NCBI RefSeq assembly: GCF_003062295.1
Contig: NZ_PYCN01000006.1
Span: 186,001 to 250,000, forward strand
DNA from: Bradyrhizobium algeriense
Lineage (GTDB): Bacteria > Pseudomonadota > Alphaproteobacteria > Rhizobiales > Xanthobacteraceae
Length of the DNA stretch: 64,000 nucleotides
Direction: 5' to 3'
Shown: one piece after another, positions 40,341 to 48,445 of the stretch
How positions within the stretch are numbered: position 1 is the stretch's first letter
Layout: each line of letters begins with the position of its first letter
Position numbers and translations under genes: made by a program
Notes under the pieces: generated by a model
What the model saw: only the letters and a program-made list of their open reading frames with translations
What the model was told of the DNA's origin: nothing
Database searches by the model: none

Positions 40341-41084
40341 TTGGACGTCGCTACCTACGCGATTTTGCTTGCCGGCGCGCTTGCCGGCGGCTTCGTGTCC
40401 GGACTTGCCGGCTTCGGCACGGCGCTGATGGCGCTGGGGATCTGGCTATACATTCTGCCGCCCGCGATTGCCGTGCCGCTGGTGCTGATCTGTTCGGTCA
40501 GCTCGCAGATCTCGACATTACCCTCGATGTGGAAGCTGCTCGACTTCAGGCTGGCCTTGCCGTTCGTGGCCGGCGGACTCCTCGGCATGCCGATCGGGGC
40601 ACTGCTGGTCGCGCGCGCCGACCCGCAGACTTTCAAGCTCAGCGTCGGCGTGATGCTGCTGGTGTTTCCGGCCGCGCTCTATTTCATCCGCAAGCCGATG
40701 GCCTTTCGTTTCGGCGGCCGCATCGCGGATGCCTGCGTCGGATTCGCCGGCGGCATTCTCGGCGGCCTTGCCGGGCTGTCGGGCCCGCTTCCGACGCTGT
40801 GGGCCAGCATACGCGGCTGGACCAAGGATCAGCGCCGCGGCGTTTTCCAGATCTTCAACGGCACCATTCTCGGCGCCGCGCTGATCCTGCAAGCCGCCAC
40901 CGGTTTCGTGAAGCTGAACGTCTTCTGGCTGGCGCTGCTGGCGATGCCCGGCACGCTGATCGGCGCCCGCCTCGGCATGCGCACCTATCGAGCCCTCAAC
41001 GACCGAAACTTCTACGACGTTGTGCTGGCTCTCCTGTTCCTGTCCGGACTGGGATTGGTGTGGAGCAGCATTGCTCCGAGATAG
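40341..41084 (+). CDS. TauE/SafE-type (TSUP) membrane permease
   Basis: A 247-residue inner-membrane protein with about eight hydrophobic segments, of the TSUP family (sulfite exporter TauE/SafE, formerly DUF81). Two internally repeated motifs are visible: GFVSGLAGFGTALMALGIWL near the N-terminus and CVGFAGGILGGLAGLSGPLP in the middle. TSUP proteins move sulfite, sulfoacetate or other small organic anions; the substrate cannot be read from sequence. It starts with TTG at 40341: a strong GGGGGGA Shine-Dalgarno ends 6 nt before it. An ATG at 40334 is in another frame. The gene directly follows a palindromic repeat. Confidence 0.88.
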   Translation: MDVATYAILLAGALAGGFVSGLAGFGTALMALGIWLYILPPAIAVPLVLICSVSSQISTLPSMWKLLDFRLALPFVAGGLLGMPIGALLVARADPQTFKLSVGVMLLVFPAALYFIRKPMAFRFGGRIADACVGFAGGILGGLAGLSGPLPTLWASIRGWTKDQRRGVFQIFNGTILGAALILQAATGFVKLNVFWLALLAMPGTLIGARLGMRTYRALNDRNFYDVVLALLFLSGLGLVWSSIAPR

Positions 41085-41156
41085 CGGCGCATGGCCGCCA
41101 TGTGCACCGAGTAGATTGCTGTACGCTGACCGGCAAAGTCGCTAACCAATCGCGTC

Positions 41157-42089
41157 ATGACTTCCAATGCTTCGCGCGAGCGTCTCGGTCTGCTGCTGGG
41201 CTTCGTCGGCATGGCGATCTTCGGCGGCACGTTGCCGGCGACGCGGATTGCGGTTGCGGAAATTGATCCGATTGCACTGACCTCGCTGCGCACCGTGATC
41301 GCCGGGCTATGCTCGCTCGTGCTTCTGCTGGTGTTGCGCCGCAAGCTGCCGCCGCGCGCGCTGTGGCCGCAACTGGCGGTCACCATGCTTTGCGTCGCCA
41401 TCCTGTTTCCGCTGTTGATGTCGCTCGGGATGCAGCGGGTCGACGCGTCGCATGGCGGCGTGGTGCTGGGCGTGCTGCCGATCGCCACCGCGCTTGTTGC
41501 GGTTGCCATCACCCATGAGCGGCCGAGGCCGCTGTTCTGGATCGCGTCCGTCGCCGGCGCCGCGCTGGTGATCACGTTTGCCTTGCGTCAAGGCGGCGGT
41601 GCGCTCGCGGCAGGCGACCTGTTTCTGTTCGCGTCCGTCACCGTGGCCGCGATCGGCTATGCATTCTCCGGCCGGCTCACCTCGCAGATGCCGGGCTGGG
41701 AGGTGATCAGCTGGGTGCTCGTGATCGCGCTGCCGCTCTCGATCCCCGCGACCGTGCTGACCGTACCTGCCGACATCGCCCACATCGCCGTGAGGCCATG
41801 GCTCGGGCTGCTCTATGTCGCGCTGTTCTCGCAATGGATCGGGTTCTTCGCATGGAACGCCGGCCTCGCAATGGGCGGCATCGCGCGGGTGTCGCAGATC
41901 CAATTGCTGCAACCCTTCGTCACCTTTGCGCTCGCGGTGTTCTTCAACGACGAGACCATCACGCTGCAAATCCTGCTGTTCGCCACAGCCGTCGTGGTGA
42001 CGGTCGCGATCTCGACGCGGACGCGCGCCAGAGAGGCGCCTGCGCCGCCGCAACGCGATCGGGAGCCGCCTCAGCTGGCGGCGTCCTGA
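41157..42089 (+). CDS. EamA/DMT-family permease
   Basis: A 310-residue inner-membrane protein of the drug/metabolite transporter superfamily with ten hydrophobic segments in two EamA repeats. Repeat 1 spans about residues 10-140 (LGFVGMAIFGGTLPATRIAV, LRTVIAGLCSLVLLLVLRRK). Repeat 2 spans about 150-285 (AAGDLFLFASVTVAAIGYAF, IARVSQIQLLQPFVTFALAV). Such proteins export amino acids or metabolites; the substrate is unknown. It is 72 nt after the TSUP gene on the same strand. Its 3' end overlaps the convergent small gene at 42071-42529 by 19 nt. The last residues are Arg/Pro-rich and cytoplasmic. Confidence 0.88.
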   Translation: MTSNASRERLGLLLGFVGMAIFGGTLPATRIAVAEIDPIALTSLRTVIAGLCSLVLLLVLRRKLPPRALWPQLAVTMLCVAILFPLLMSLGMQRVDASHGGVVLGVLPIATALVAVAITHERPRPLFWIASVAGAALVITFALRQGGGALAAGDLFLFASVTVAAIGYAFSGRLTSQMPGWEVISWVLVIALPLSIPATVLTVPADIAHIAVRPWLGLLYVALFSQWIGFFAWNAGLAMGGIARVSQIQLLQPFVTFALAVFFNDETITLQILLFATAVVVTVAISTRTRAREAPAPPQRDREPPQLAAS

Positions 42090-42529
42090 TCGATCAGGGC
42101 CGGACACTCCGCAATCAGTTCGGCTCGCATCTTTTCTAATTGAATGGCCCGAAGCAGCACTCTTGCCGTCTTCAGATGATTGACCTTGACGCACAGCCTG
42201 ACGATCTGGCTCACCGCGACATCACGCATGGCATCGTCGGATATTTTTCCTGCGATCTCGATCGCGCATTTGATGCCGGCCTGGTATCGCTCGGCGTCAG
42301 AGGCCCGCTCCTGCTCCGCCTTGTTGCCGTGAACGCTCGCCATATGTTCGACGATCGCCGCGGCTGACGTGCAAATGTCACGGATGGCGTGCGCCGCTTC
42401 GATATCCCCGGCCGGTTGAATGTCCGTCGCTTCCCAGACGTCCAGCTTCCGCTCTTTTTGAAACCAGCGCATCGCGTACGCCCCATCGACGGCAGAAATA
42501 TATTCCGGCATCGATGGGGTTAGCAACAA
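42071..42529 (-). CDS. Hypothetical helical protein, 152 aa
   Basis: I do not recognise this protein. It is soluble, predicted mostly helical, with Ala-rich segments (DIEAAHAIRDICTSAAAIVE, MRDVAVSQIVRLCVKVNHLK) and an acidic end (LIAECPALIDQDAAS). There is no signal peptide or membrane segment. The TTG at 42529 is chosen because GTGAGG lies about 8 nt upstream; an ATG at 42511 is possible but has no visible ribosome binding site. It starts 9 nt after the stop of the ABC exporter gene, so the two may be cotranscribed. Its 3' end overlaps the convergent EamA gene by 19 nt, so one of the two ends may be misjudged. Confidence 0.55.
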   Translation of the reverse strand: MLLTPSMPEYISAVDGAYAMRWFQKERKLDVWEATDIQPAGDIEAAHAIRDICTSAAAIVEHMASVHGNKAEQERASDAERYQAGIKCAIEIAGKISDDAMRDVAVSQIVRLCVKVNHLKTARVLLRAIQLEKMRAELIAECPALIDQDAAS

Positions 42530-42538
42530 TGCGCGACC

Positions 42539-44341
42539 TCACTCCGCCGCCGAGATGCGGCCGAACTCGGTCGCCTGCATCTCGAACAGCCCGCGATAGA
42601 TCCCGCCGGGACGCGCCGTCAGTGTGGCATGGTTACCCTGCTCGACGATCTCGCCGCGATCGAACACCAGGATGCGATCGAGGCTGCGTACCGTCGACAG
42701 CCGGTGCGCGATCACGATCGAGGTGCGCCCTTTCATCAGCCGCTCCATCGCCTGCTGGATCAGGCCTTCCGATTCCGAATCGAGGCTTGAGGTCGCCTCG
42801 TCCAGGATCAGCACCGGCGCGTCCGCCAGGAACGCGCGCGCCAGCGCGACGCGCTGCCGCTCGCCGCCCGACAGCTTGACGCCGCGTTCGCCAACCAGCG
42901 TGCCGTAGCCTTTCGGCAGCCGCAGGATGAAGTCGTGCGCGTTGGCAAGCCGCGCCGCCTGCTCGATCGCAGCCATGCTGGCGCCCGGCCGGCCATAGGC
43001 GATGTTCTCGGCCAGCGTGCGGTGAAACAGGATCGGCTCCTGCTGCACGATCGCGATCTGGCTGCGCAGCGAATGCTGCGTCGCCTGCGCGATGTCCTGA
43101 CCGTCGATCAGGATTTTTCCGCCACTGACGTCGTACAGCCGCTGCACCAGCTTGACAAAGGTCGTCTTGCCGGAGCCGGAACGGCCGACCAGGCCGACCC
43201 GCTCGCCGGCGCGGATCTCCACCGACAGACCGTCATACAGCGGCGCGCGATGGCCGCCATAATGGAACGTCACGTCGTCGAACACGATGCGGCCGCCCTG
43301 GATGTCGATCGGTCCTGCATCAGGCGCATCCGCAATGCCGATCGGCTCGGCGTGGATCGCGACCAGCTCCTCCATGTCGTTGACCGAACGCTGCAGATTG
43401 TTGATGTGCATGCCGACATCGCGCAGGTAGGCGTGGATGATGTAGTAGCTGGTCAGCACATAGGTGACGTCGCCCGGCGTGGCGCGGCCCGCGATCCACA
43501 GCAGGACCGCGCCGCCGATCACGGATGCGCGGAAGCACAACAACACCGCGAGCTGCGCCGTCGAGGTGTAGTTGTAACGGTACCACGTCCGCCGCACGCG
43601 CGTGCGCCACCGGCCGATGACGCCGGCCAGCCGCGCATCCTCGCGCGCTTCCGCGCCAAAGGATTTCACCACTGCGTTGCAGGTCAGGGCATCCGCCAGC
43701 GTGCCGCCGACCTTGGTGTCCCATGCATTGGAGACGCGCGCGGCCGGCGCAATGAAGTTCACCGAGAACGCCATCGTCATCGAGACATAGATCACCGTGC
43801 CGACGGCGATCACCGCGCCCAGCACCGGCCAGTGCAGCCCGAGCAGGATCATCGAGCCCACCAGCACCAATAGCGACGGCAACAGCGCCATCAGAATGGT
43901 ATCGTTGAGCAGGTCGAGCGCCCACATGCCGCGCGTAACCTTGCGCACGGTCGAGCCGGCAAATGAGTTGGCGTGCCAGTCGGTCGAGAAACGCTGCACG
44001 CGCGCGAACGCGTCGCGCGACACGTCGGACATGGTCTTCAGCGTGAACGGCACGATCGCCTGCAGGCCGGTCAGCCGCAGCACCATCGAAATCAGGCCGA
44101 GCGCCACGATCCCGCCGAAGGCTGCGAATGCCGCCTGCCGCGCCGCCGTGTCCGAAGCGCCCAGGGTCAGCGCATCGACCAAGCGGCCGGAGAAGATCGG
44201 CATGAACAGGTCGGCCGCGGTCGCGCCGAGCAGGCCGCCGGCAACAACTGCGGCGCGGCCGGGCTGCTGCAGCCAGTGGCGGAACACGAACGGGATCACC
44301 ACGCGTATTGCCGCGGGACGTTTGTCTTTAAGAGCGGTCAT
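42539..44341 (-). CDS. ABC exporter, fused permease/ATPase (ABCB type)
   Basis: A 600-residue half-transporter with an N-terminal six-helix domain (about residues 20-320) and a C-terminal ATPase domain. ATPase motifs: Walker A GLVGRSGSGKTTFVKLVQRL, Q-loop IAIVQQEPILFH, signature LSGGERQRVALARAF and Walker B VLILDEATSSLDSES, followed by VIAHRLSTVRS. The signature is the exporter type, so lipid, drug or peptide export is likely; the substrate is unknown. The frame opens at a GTG at 44368, but the ATG at 44341 (MTALKDKRPAAIRV) is preferred, with CGGATGA about 7 nt upstream. It could work as a homodimer. Confidence 0.92.
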   Translation of the reverse strand: MTALKDKRPAAIRVVIPFVFRHWLQQPGRAAVVAGGLLGATAADLFMPIFSGRLVDALTLGASDTAARQAAFAAFGGIVALGLISMVLRLTGLQAIVPFTLKTMSDVSRDAFARVQRFSTDWHANSFAGSTVRKVTRGMWALDLLNDTILMALLPSLLVLVGSMILLGLHWPVLGAVIAVGTVIYVSMTMAFSVNFIAPAARVSNAWDTKVGGTLADALTCNAVVKSFGAEAREDARLAGVIGRWRTRVRRTWYRYNYTSTAQLAVLLCFRASVIGGAVLLWIAGRATPGDVTYVLTSYYIIHAYLRDVGMHINNLQRSVNDMEELVAIHAEPIGIADAPDAGPIDIQGGRIVFDDVTFHYGGHRAPLYDGLSVEIRAGERVGLVGRSGSGKTTFVKLVQRLYDVSGGKILIDGQDIAQATQHSLRSQIAIVQQEPILFHRTLAENIAYGRPGASMAAIEQAARLANAHDFILRLPKGYGTLVGERGVKLSGGERQRVALARAFLADAPVLILDEATSSLDSESEGLIQQAMERLMKGRTSIVIAHRLSTVRSLDRILVFDRGEIVEQGNHATLTARPGGIYRGLFEMQATEFGRISAAE

Positions 44342-44671
44342 GGCGTCATCCGGCTGCGCTTGGCGCACACGCCGGCTCCATCTGAATTGACGCGCGAGCC
44401 GACCTCGGGCCGAACGCGAACGTCGTTGAAAAATATCGTTAAGTCGTTGGGAAGCTTGATGATCGGGACGTCAGGCCCGATCAGGGCTGGCAGTGATCGC
44501 GGTCAGCAAAGCGACCGAAAATCCAGCACGGGCATCGGACGCGAGGGTACGATCTGCGAATACATCGAAATCATGCAAATCTCCCCGGTTCGAGCGACAA
44601 TGCGCTGCTTATAAATGCATCGCGGGTGATTTGCAACATGACAACCGCGTGATGGGCATCATCAAGCGCGG
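44342..44671. other. Non-coding gap between the ABC and MFS exporters
   Basis: About 330 bp with no convincing gene; both flanking genes are on the minus strand, so this holds the promoter of the ABC exporter and the end of the pump operon. I found no clear repeat, operator or terminator. Confidence 0.4.
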
Positions 44672-46261
44672 CTAATGCGCATCGCCCCCGGCCACCATTG
44701 CCGAAGGCTTTTTCAGAACCAGAACAAGCAGGCTCAGGCCGAAATAGAACACCGCCAGCATGAAGAAGGCGTCGCCATAGCCCATCACCACGGCCTGGCG
44801 GTGCACGATCTGCGACAATTGCTTCATCGCCATCAGCGCGGCATCGCCCATGCCCTGCAGGCGCTGCGTGAACATGTTGAGTGTTTCGACCGCGGTGGCG
44901 TTGCCCCAATTGACGCGGTCGTGCAGACGCGAGATGTGCAGGTCGGTACGCTCGTTCAGCACCTGGTTGATGAGCGCGAGACCGACCGCGCCGCCGAGAT
45001 TGCGCGTCAGGTTGAACAGGCCCGAGGCGTTCTTCACCCGCTCCGGCGCCAGCGTTCCGAGCGCGATGGTGTTGGTCGGCACCATTGCGAACATCATGCC
45101 GACGCCGCGCAGGATCTGCGGGATCAGCAATTCGAAGAAATCATATTCTTTCGTGATCCAGGTCATCTGGTAGGAGCCGAGCGCGAACGTGCAGAGACCG
45201 AAGGCAATGAGGTAGCGCATGTCGACCTTGGTCATCAGCCGGCCGACGATCGGCGCGGCGAGGAACATGGTAATGCCCGAGACGAACATGGTCTCGCCGA
45301 TCATCAACGCGCTGTAGCCTCGCACTTCGGCCAGATAGCGCGGATACACATAGGTCAGGCCGTACAGCCCGATGCCGACACAGAACGAGATCAGGCAACC
45401 GACGCCGAAATTCCGGTCGGTAAACGTCCTGATGTCGACGATCGGCTCCCGCGCGCTGAGCACACGCCAGAAGAAGGCGATCGCCGAGACCACACAGATC
45501 GCCGCGCAGATGGCCACGGAGGTGTCTTCCAGCCATTGAGATTGCGGTCCCTCTTCCAGCACATATTCGAGCGTGCCGAGAAAGCCCGCCATGAACAGAA
45601 GCCCCCACCAGTCGAAATGCTCGAGCAGCGCGAAATTCGGGCGGTCGAAGTCGACCAGCGCGAGAACGCCGATCGTGATGCCGATGCCGGGCACGATGTT
45701 GATGAAGAACAGCCAATGCCAGGACATCATGCCGGTGATGTAACCGCCGACCGTCGGCCCGATGGTCGGCGCCAGCGTCGCGACCAGACCGATGATCGGG
45801 CCGACAATGTGGAACTTCGAGCGCGGAAACACCGTATAGGCGGACGCGAACACGGTGGGGATCATACCCGCGCCCAAAAATCCCTGGATCGCGCGCCACA
45901 GAATCATCTGCTCGATGGTCGAGGCAAAGCCGCAGAAGAAGCTGGCGACGGTGAAACCGGAAGCGGAAATCGCAAACAGCAGACGGGTGCCGAAGGCGCG
46001 CGACAGGAAACCGGACAGCGGGATCGCGATCACCTCGGCGATCAGGTAGGAGGTCTGCACCCACGATACTTCGCTGGAGCTGGCCGAAAGGCCTGCCTGG
46101 ATCTCCGACAGCGATGCCGAGACGACCTGGATGTCCAGGATCGACATGAACATCCCGAACACCATGATCAGAAACGCAAACAGCCGCCGCGGCGGGATGC
46201 GCTCGGCGGCGTCGGTCGCGGCATTCATCGCGGACGGCGATGCGGCGGTGGCGTCAGCCAT
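44672..46261 (-). CDS. MFS exporter of the DHA2 (EmrB/QacA) family
   Basis: Inner-membrane drug:proton antiporter of 529 residues with about 14 hydrophobic segments. Family motifs: FGMFMSILDIQVVSASLSEI (motif D1 in the first segment), SWVQTSYLIAEVIAIPLSGF, RAFGTRLLFAISASGFTVAS and GFLGAGMIPTVFASAYTVFP. The EmrB-type gap segment GPTVGGYITGMMSWHWLFFI is also present. It pairs with the HlyD-type adaptor encoded 50 nt upstream, forming the inner-membrane part of an EmrAB-like tripartite pump. An outer-membrane channel such as TolC must come from elsewhere. The N-terminus is a short cytoplasmic tail, and expression is probably under the divergent TetR repressor. Confidence 0.93.
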   Translation of the reverse strand: MADATAASPSAMNAATDAAERIPPRRLFAFLIMVFGMFMSILDIQVVSASLSEIQAGLSASSSEVSWVQTSYLIAEVIAIPLSGFLSRAFGTRLLFAISASGFTVASFFCGFASTIEQMILWRAIQGFLGAGMIPTVFASAYTVFPRSKFHIVGPIIGLVATLAPTIGPTVGGYITGMMSWHWLFFINIVPGIGITIGVLALVDFDRPNFALLEHFDWWGLLFMAGFLGTLEYVLEEGPQSQWLEDTSVAICAAICVVSAIAFFWRVLSAREPIVDIRTFTDRNFGVGCLISFCVGIGLYGLTYVYPRYLAEVRGYSALMIGETMFVSGITMFLAAPIVGRLMTKVDMRYLIAFGLCTFALGSYQMTWITKEYDFFELLIPQILRGVGMMFAMVPTNTIALGTLAPERVKNASGLFNLTRNLGGAVGLALINQVLNERTDLHISRLHDRVNWGNATAVETLNMFTQRLQGMGDAALMAMKQLSQIVHRQAVVMGYGDAFFMLAVFYFGLSLLVLVLKKPSAMVAGGDAH

Positions 46262-46311
46262 GATCAGCTCGGAACAGGCGCCGGGCTTGTACCCGGGGCT
46301 CTAGGGAAAAA

Positions 46312-47586
46312 CTACTGCGGTTGAACCGCCCCGGGCGCATCGAGGTCGGCCTCGCTGTCGGCGTCGGCCGCGCCCTCACGGGTGTCGACGGTGATATAGA
46401 CCGACATGCCGGCGCGCAGCAGGTTCTGCTTCGCGACTTCCTTCGGCACGCGAATGCGTACCGGCAGCCGCTGCACGATCTTGGTGAAATTGCCGGTCGC
46501 GTTATCAGGCGGCAGCAGCGTGAATACCGATCCTGCCGCCGGTGAAATGCTGTCGACGATTCCGGCGAACTTGCGGTGGCCGTAAGCGTCGACCGAGATC
46601 TTCACGGGCTGGCCGGGACGGATGCGCTTGAGCTGGGTTTCCTTGTAATTGGCGTCGATGAAGACGTCGTTCAGCGGCACCACGTTGGCGAGCCGCTGCC
46701 CGGCCTGGATGAAATCGCCGGCATTGACGAGGCGGTTGGAGAAGGTGCCGTCGACGGGCGCGCGCACCGAGGTGAAGGCGAGGTCGCGCTCCGCCTTGGC
46801 AAGCTGGGTCTGCAACTCCGCGAGCTGCGCGCGGGCCTCGGCCTGCTGCGCTTTCGTCACCTCGACATTGTCGCGCGCGGCATCATAGGCTGCCTGCGCC
46901 GACTTCACCGCAGCAACGCTCTGGTCGCGGCCGGCCTCGGAAACCTCGAAGGCGGCGCGCGAGGCAAAACCCTTGGTGCTCAGCGTCTGCTGGCGATCGA
47001 AGTCGAGACCGGCGCGCTTCAGCGCCGCGTCCGCGGAAGCGAGCTGCGCCTTGGCCTGCTCCGCGGCGCTTTCGAGCGCTGTGACCTGACGGCCGATGCG
47101 GTCGATGGTGGCCTGCTGGGTCGCGATCTTGCTCCGCGCGGCATCCACTGCGATGCGATAGTCGCCGTCATCGATCCTGAAAATCACGTCGCCGGCGCGA
47201 ACGATCGAATTGTCGCGGGGCAGGATGGCCGCGACATGGCCCGATACCCGGGCACCAAGCGTGGTGTTGTTGGCGCGAACGTAAGCATCGTCCGTCGAGA
47301 CATAGAAGCGCCCGACCAGGACGAAGTGGACGCCGTAACCGATCGCGGCCAGCGCGAGCAGTCCGAGCGCACCGATCATGATGAATTTGCGCTTGCCCGG
47401 TTTCGCCGCCGCTGCTTCGGCGACGCCGGCCGGCCGCTCGGTCTCGGCGGTGCGACGTCTGGTTTCCTCAACGTGAGTCCGCAACTGCTCCGCAAGCTGC
47501 GCGGCGGACTCGGGCGCAGCTTCATCCTGCGCCTTTTCCGATCCGGCGCGAACGATGCGTGCGGCCTGGTCTCTCGCTGCGGCCAT
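46312..47586 (-). CDS. HlyD/EmrA-type membrane fusion protein
   Basis: Periplasmic adaptor of a tripartite efflux pump, 424 residues. A cytoplasmic N-terminus of about 66 residues precedes one membrane anchor (about residues 68-90, IMIGALGLLALAAIGYGVHF). The lipoyl/barrel-sandwich halves follow (YVSTDDAYVRANNTTLGARV and VRAPVDGTFSNRLVNAGDFI) around a long alpha-hairpin (Ala/Gln/Glu-rich, about 150-260), and the beta-barrel is KRIRPGQPVKISVDAYGHRK. The ATG at 47586 is chosen over 47601 because GGGGAGG lies about 6 nt before it, inside the longer frame. The long N-terminal extension is an oddity. It starts the operon with the DHA2 transporter and is divergent from tetR. Confidence 0.92.
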   Translation of the reverse strand: MAAARDQAARIVRAGSEKAQDEAAPESAAQLAEQLRTHVEETRRRTAETERPAGVAEAAAAKPGKRKFIMIGALGLLALAAIGYGVHFVLVGRFYVSTDDAYVRANNTTLGARVSGHVAAILPRDNSIVRAGDVIFRIDDGDYRIAVDAARSKIATQQATIDRIGRQVTALESAAEQAKAQLASADAALKRAGLDFDRQQTLSTKGFASRAAFEVSEAGRDQSVAAVKSAQAAYDAARDNVEVTKAQQAEARAQLAELQTQLAKAERDLAFTSVRAPVDGTFSNRLVNAGDFIQAGQRLANVVPLNDVFIDANYKETQLKRIRPGQPVKISVDAYGHRKFAGIVDSISPAAGSVFTLLPPDNATGNFTKIVQRLPVRIRVPKEVAKQNLLRAGMSVYITVDTREGAADADSEADLDAPGAVQPQ

Positions 47587-47667
47587 GACCACCCTCCCCA
47601 TACAATGCCGCGGCGCCAGCCAGCCCTAAACCTCGCTGCACGGGCGCCGCCGGGACAAAATGTAGCA

Positions 47668-47688
47668 TTGACCGAACGGTTCGGTCAA
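47668..47688. promoter_or_regulatory. Palindromic TetR-type operator
   Basis: A perfect palindrome, TTGACCGAAC-G-GTTCGGTCAA (21 bp), in the gap between hlyD and tetR. It lies 82 bp from the hlyD start and 87 bp from the tetR start. Size and symmetry fit a TetR/AcrR dimer controlling both divergent units. Confidence 0.75.
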
Positions 47689-47774
47689 CATATCAATCCA
47701 GAGTATAGACCATAAAGTGAAAACAGATGCAGGCCTGTACCCCGGGTTGAATTCTTTCCTGAGAAGATAAACCA

Positions 47775-48416
47775 ATGGTTGCATCCACATCAAACACCAT
47801 TCATCCCTTTGGCGAGGAAGACAGTTCGAAGCGCCGCCAGATTTTGGACGGCGCACGAAAGGTGTTCATGGATCTGGGCTTTGATGGCGCCAGCATGAAC
47901 GAGATCGCGCGCGCCGCCGGCGTCTCCAAGGGTACGCTCTACGTCTACTTCGCCGACAAGAGCCGGCTTTTCGAAGCCATCGTCGAGGACGAAGCGCTCG
48001 AAAGGGGCAAGATCGCCTACAATCTGGATCCCAAACGCGATGTCGAAACCACGCTGCGGGAGTTCGGCCAGACCTACATCGGATCGATCTGCCGGCCAGG
48101 CGGCGGATCGTCGATCCGCACCGTGATGGCGATCGCCGAGCGGATGCCGGAGGTCGGACGCCGGTTCTACGAGAACGTGCTGGCACAGACGATCAACCGT
48201 CTCGCCGATTATCTGCAGGCCCGTCTCGGGCCGGACGATCTTGCCATCGACGATTGCGGATTGGCCGCCGCGCAATTCCTGCAGATGTGCCAGGCGACGC
48301 TGTTCCTGCCGTTCGTGTTTCAGGCAGAGCCGGCGCCATCGGCGGAGCGCATCGCGCACGTGGTTGACAGCGCGACGCGGCTGTTTCTGCAGACGTACCG
48401 GGCGAAGCCGGCGTAA
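47775..48416 (+). CDS. TetR/AcrR-family repressor of the efflux pump
   Basis: A 213-residue regulator. The N-terminal helix-turn-helix lies at about residues 20-65: RRQILDGARKVFMDLGFDGA, SMNEIARAAGVSKGTLYVYF, ADKSRLFEAIVE. The C-terminal ligand-binding part resembles the AcrR/TetR_C_9 type (GRRFYENVLAQTINRLADYL). It is divergent from the HlyD/MFS operon and separated from it by the operator at 47668-47688, so it most likely represses the pump and itself until it binds an exported compound. The ATG at 47775 follows a short AGAAGA-like site. The ligand is unknown. Confidence 0.92.
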   Translation: MVASTSNTIHPFGEEDSSKRRQILDGARKVFMDLGFDGASMNEIARAAGVSKGTLYVYFADKSRLFEAIVEDEALERGKIAYNLDPKRDVETTLREFGQTYIGSICRPGGGSSIRTVMAIAERMPEVGRRFYENVLAQTINRLADYLQARLGPDDLAIDDCGLAAAQFLQMCQATLFLPFVFQAEPAPSAERIAHVVDSATRLFLQTYRAKPA

Positions 48417-48445
48417 GACCGGCCCCCCCTATTCCGGACCCCGGC

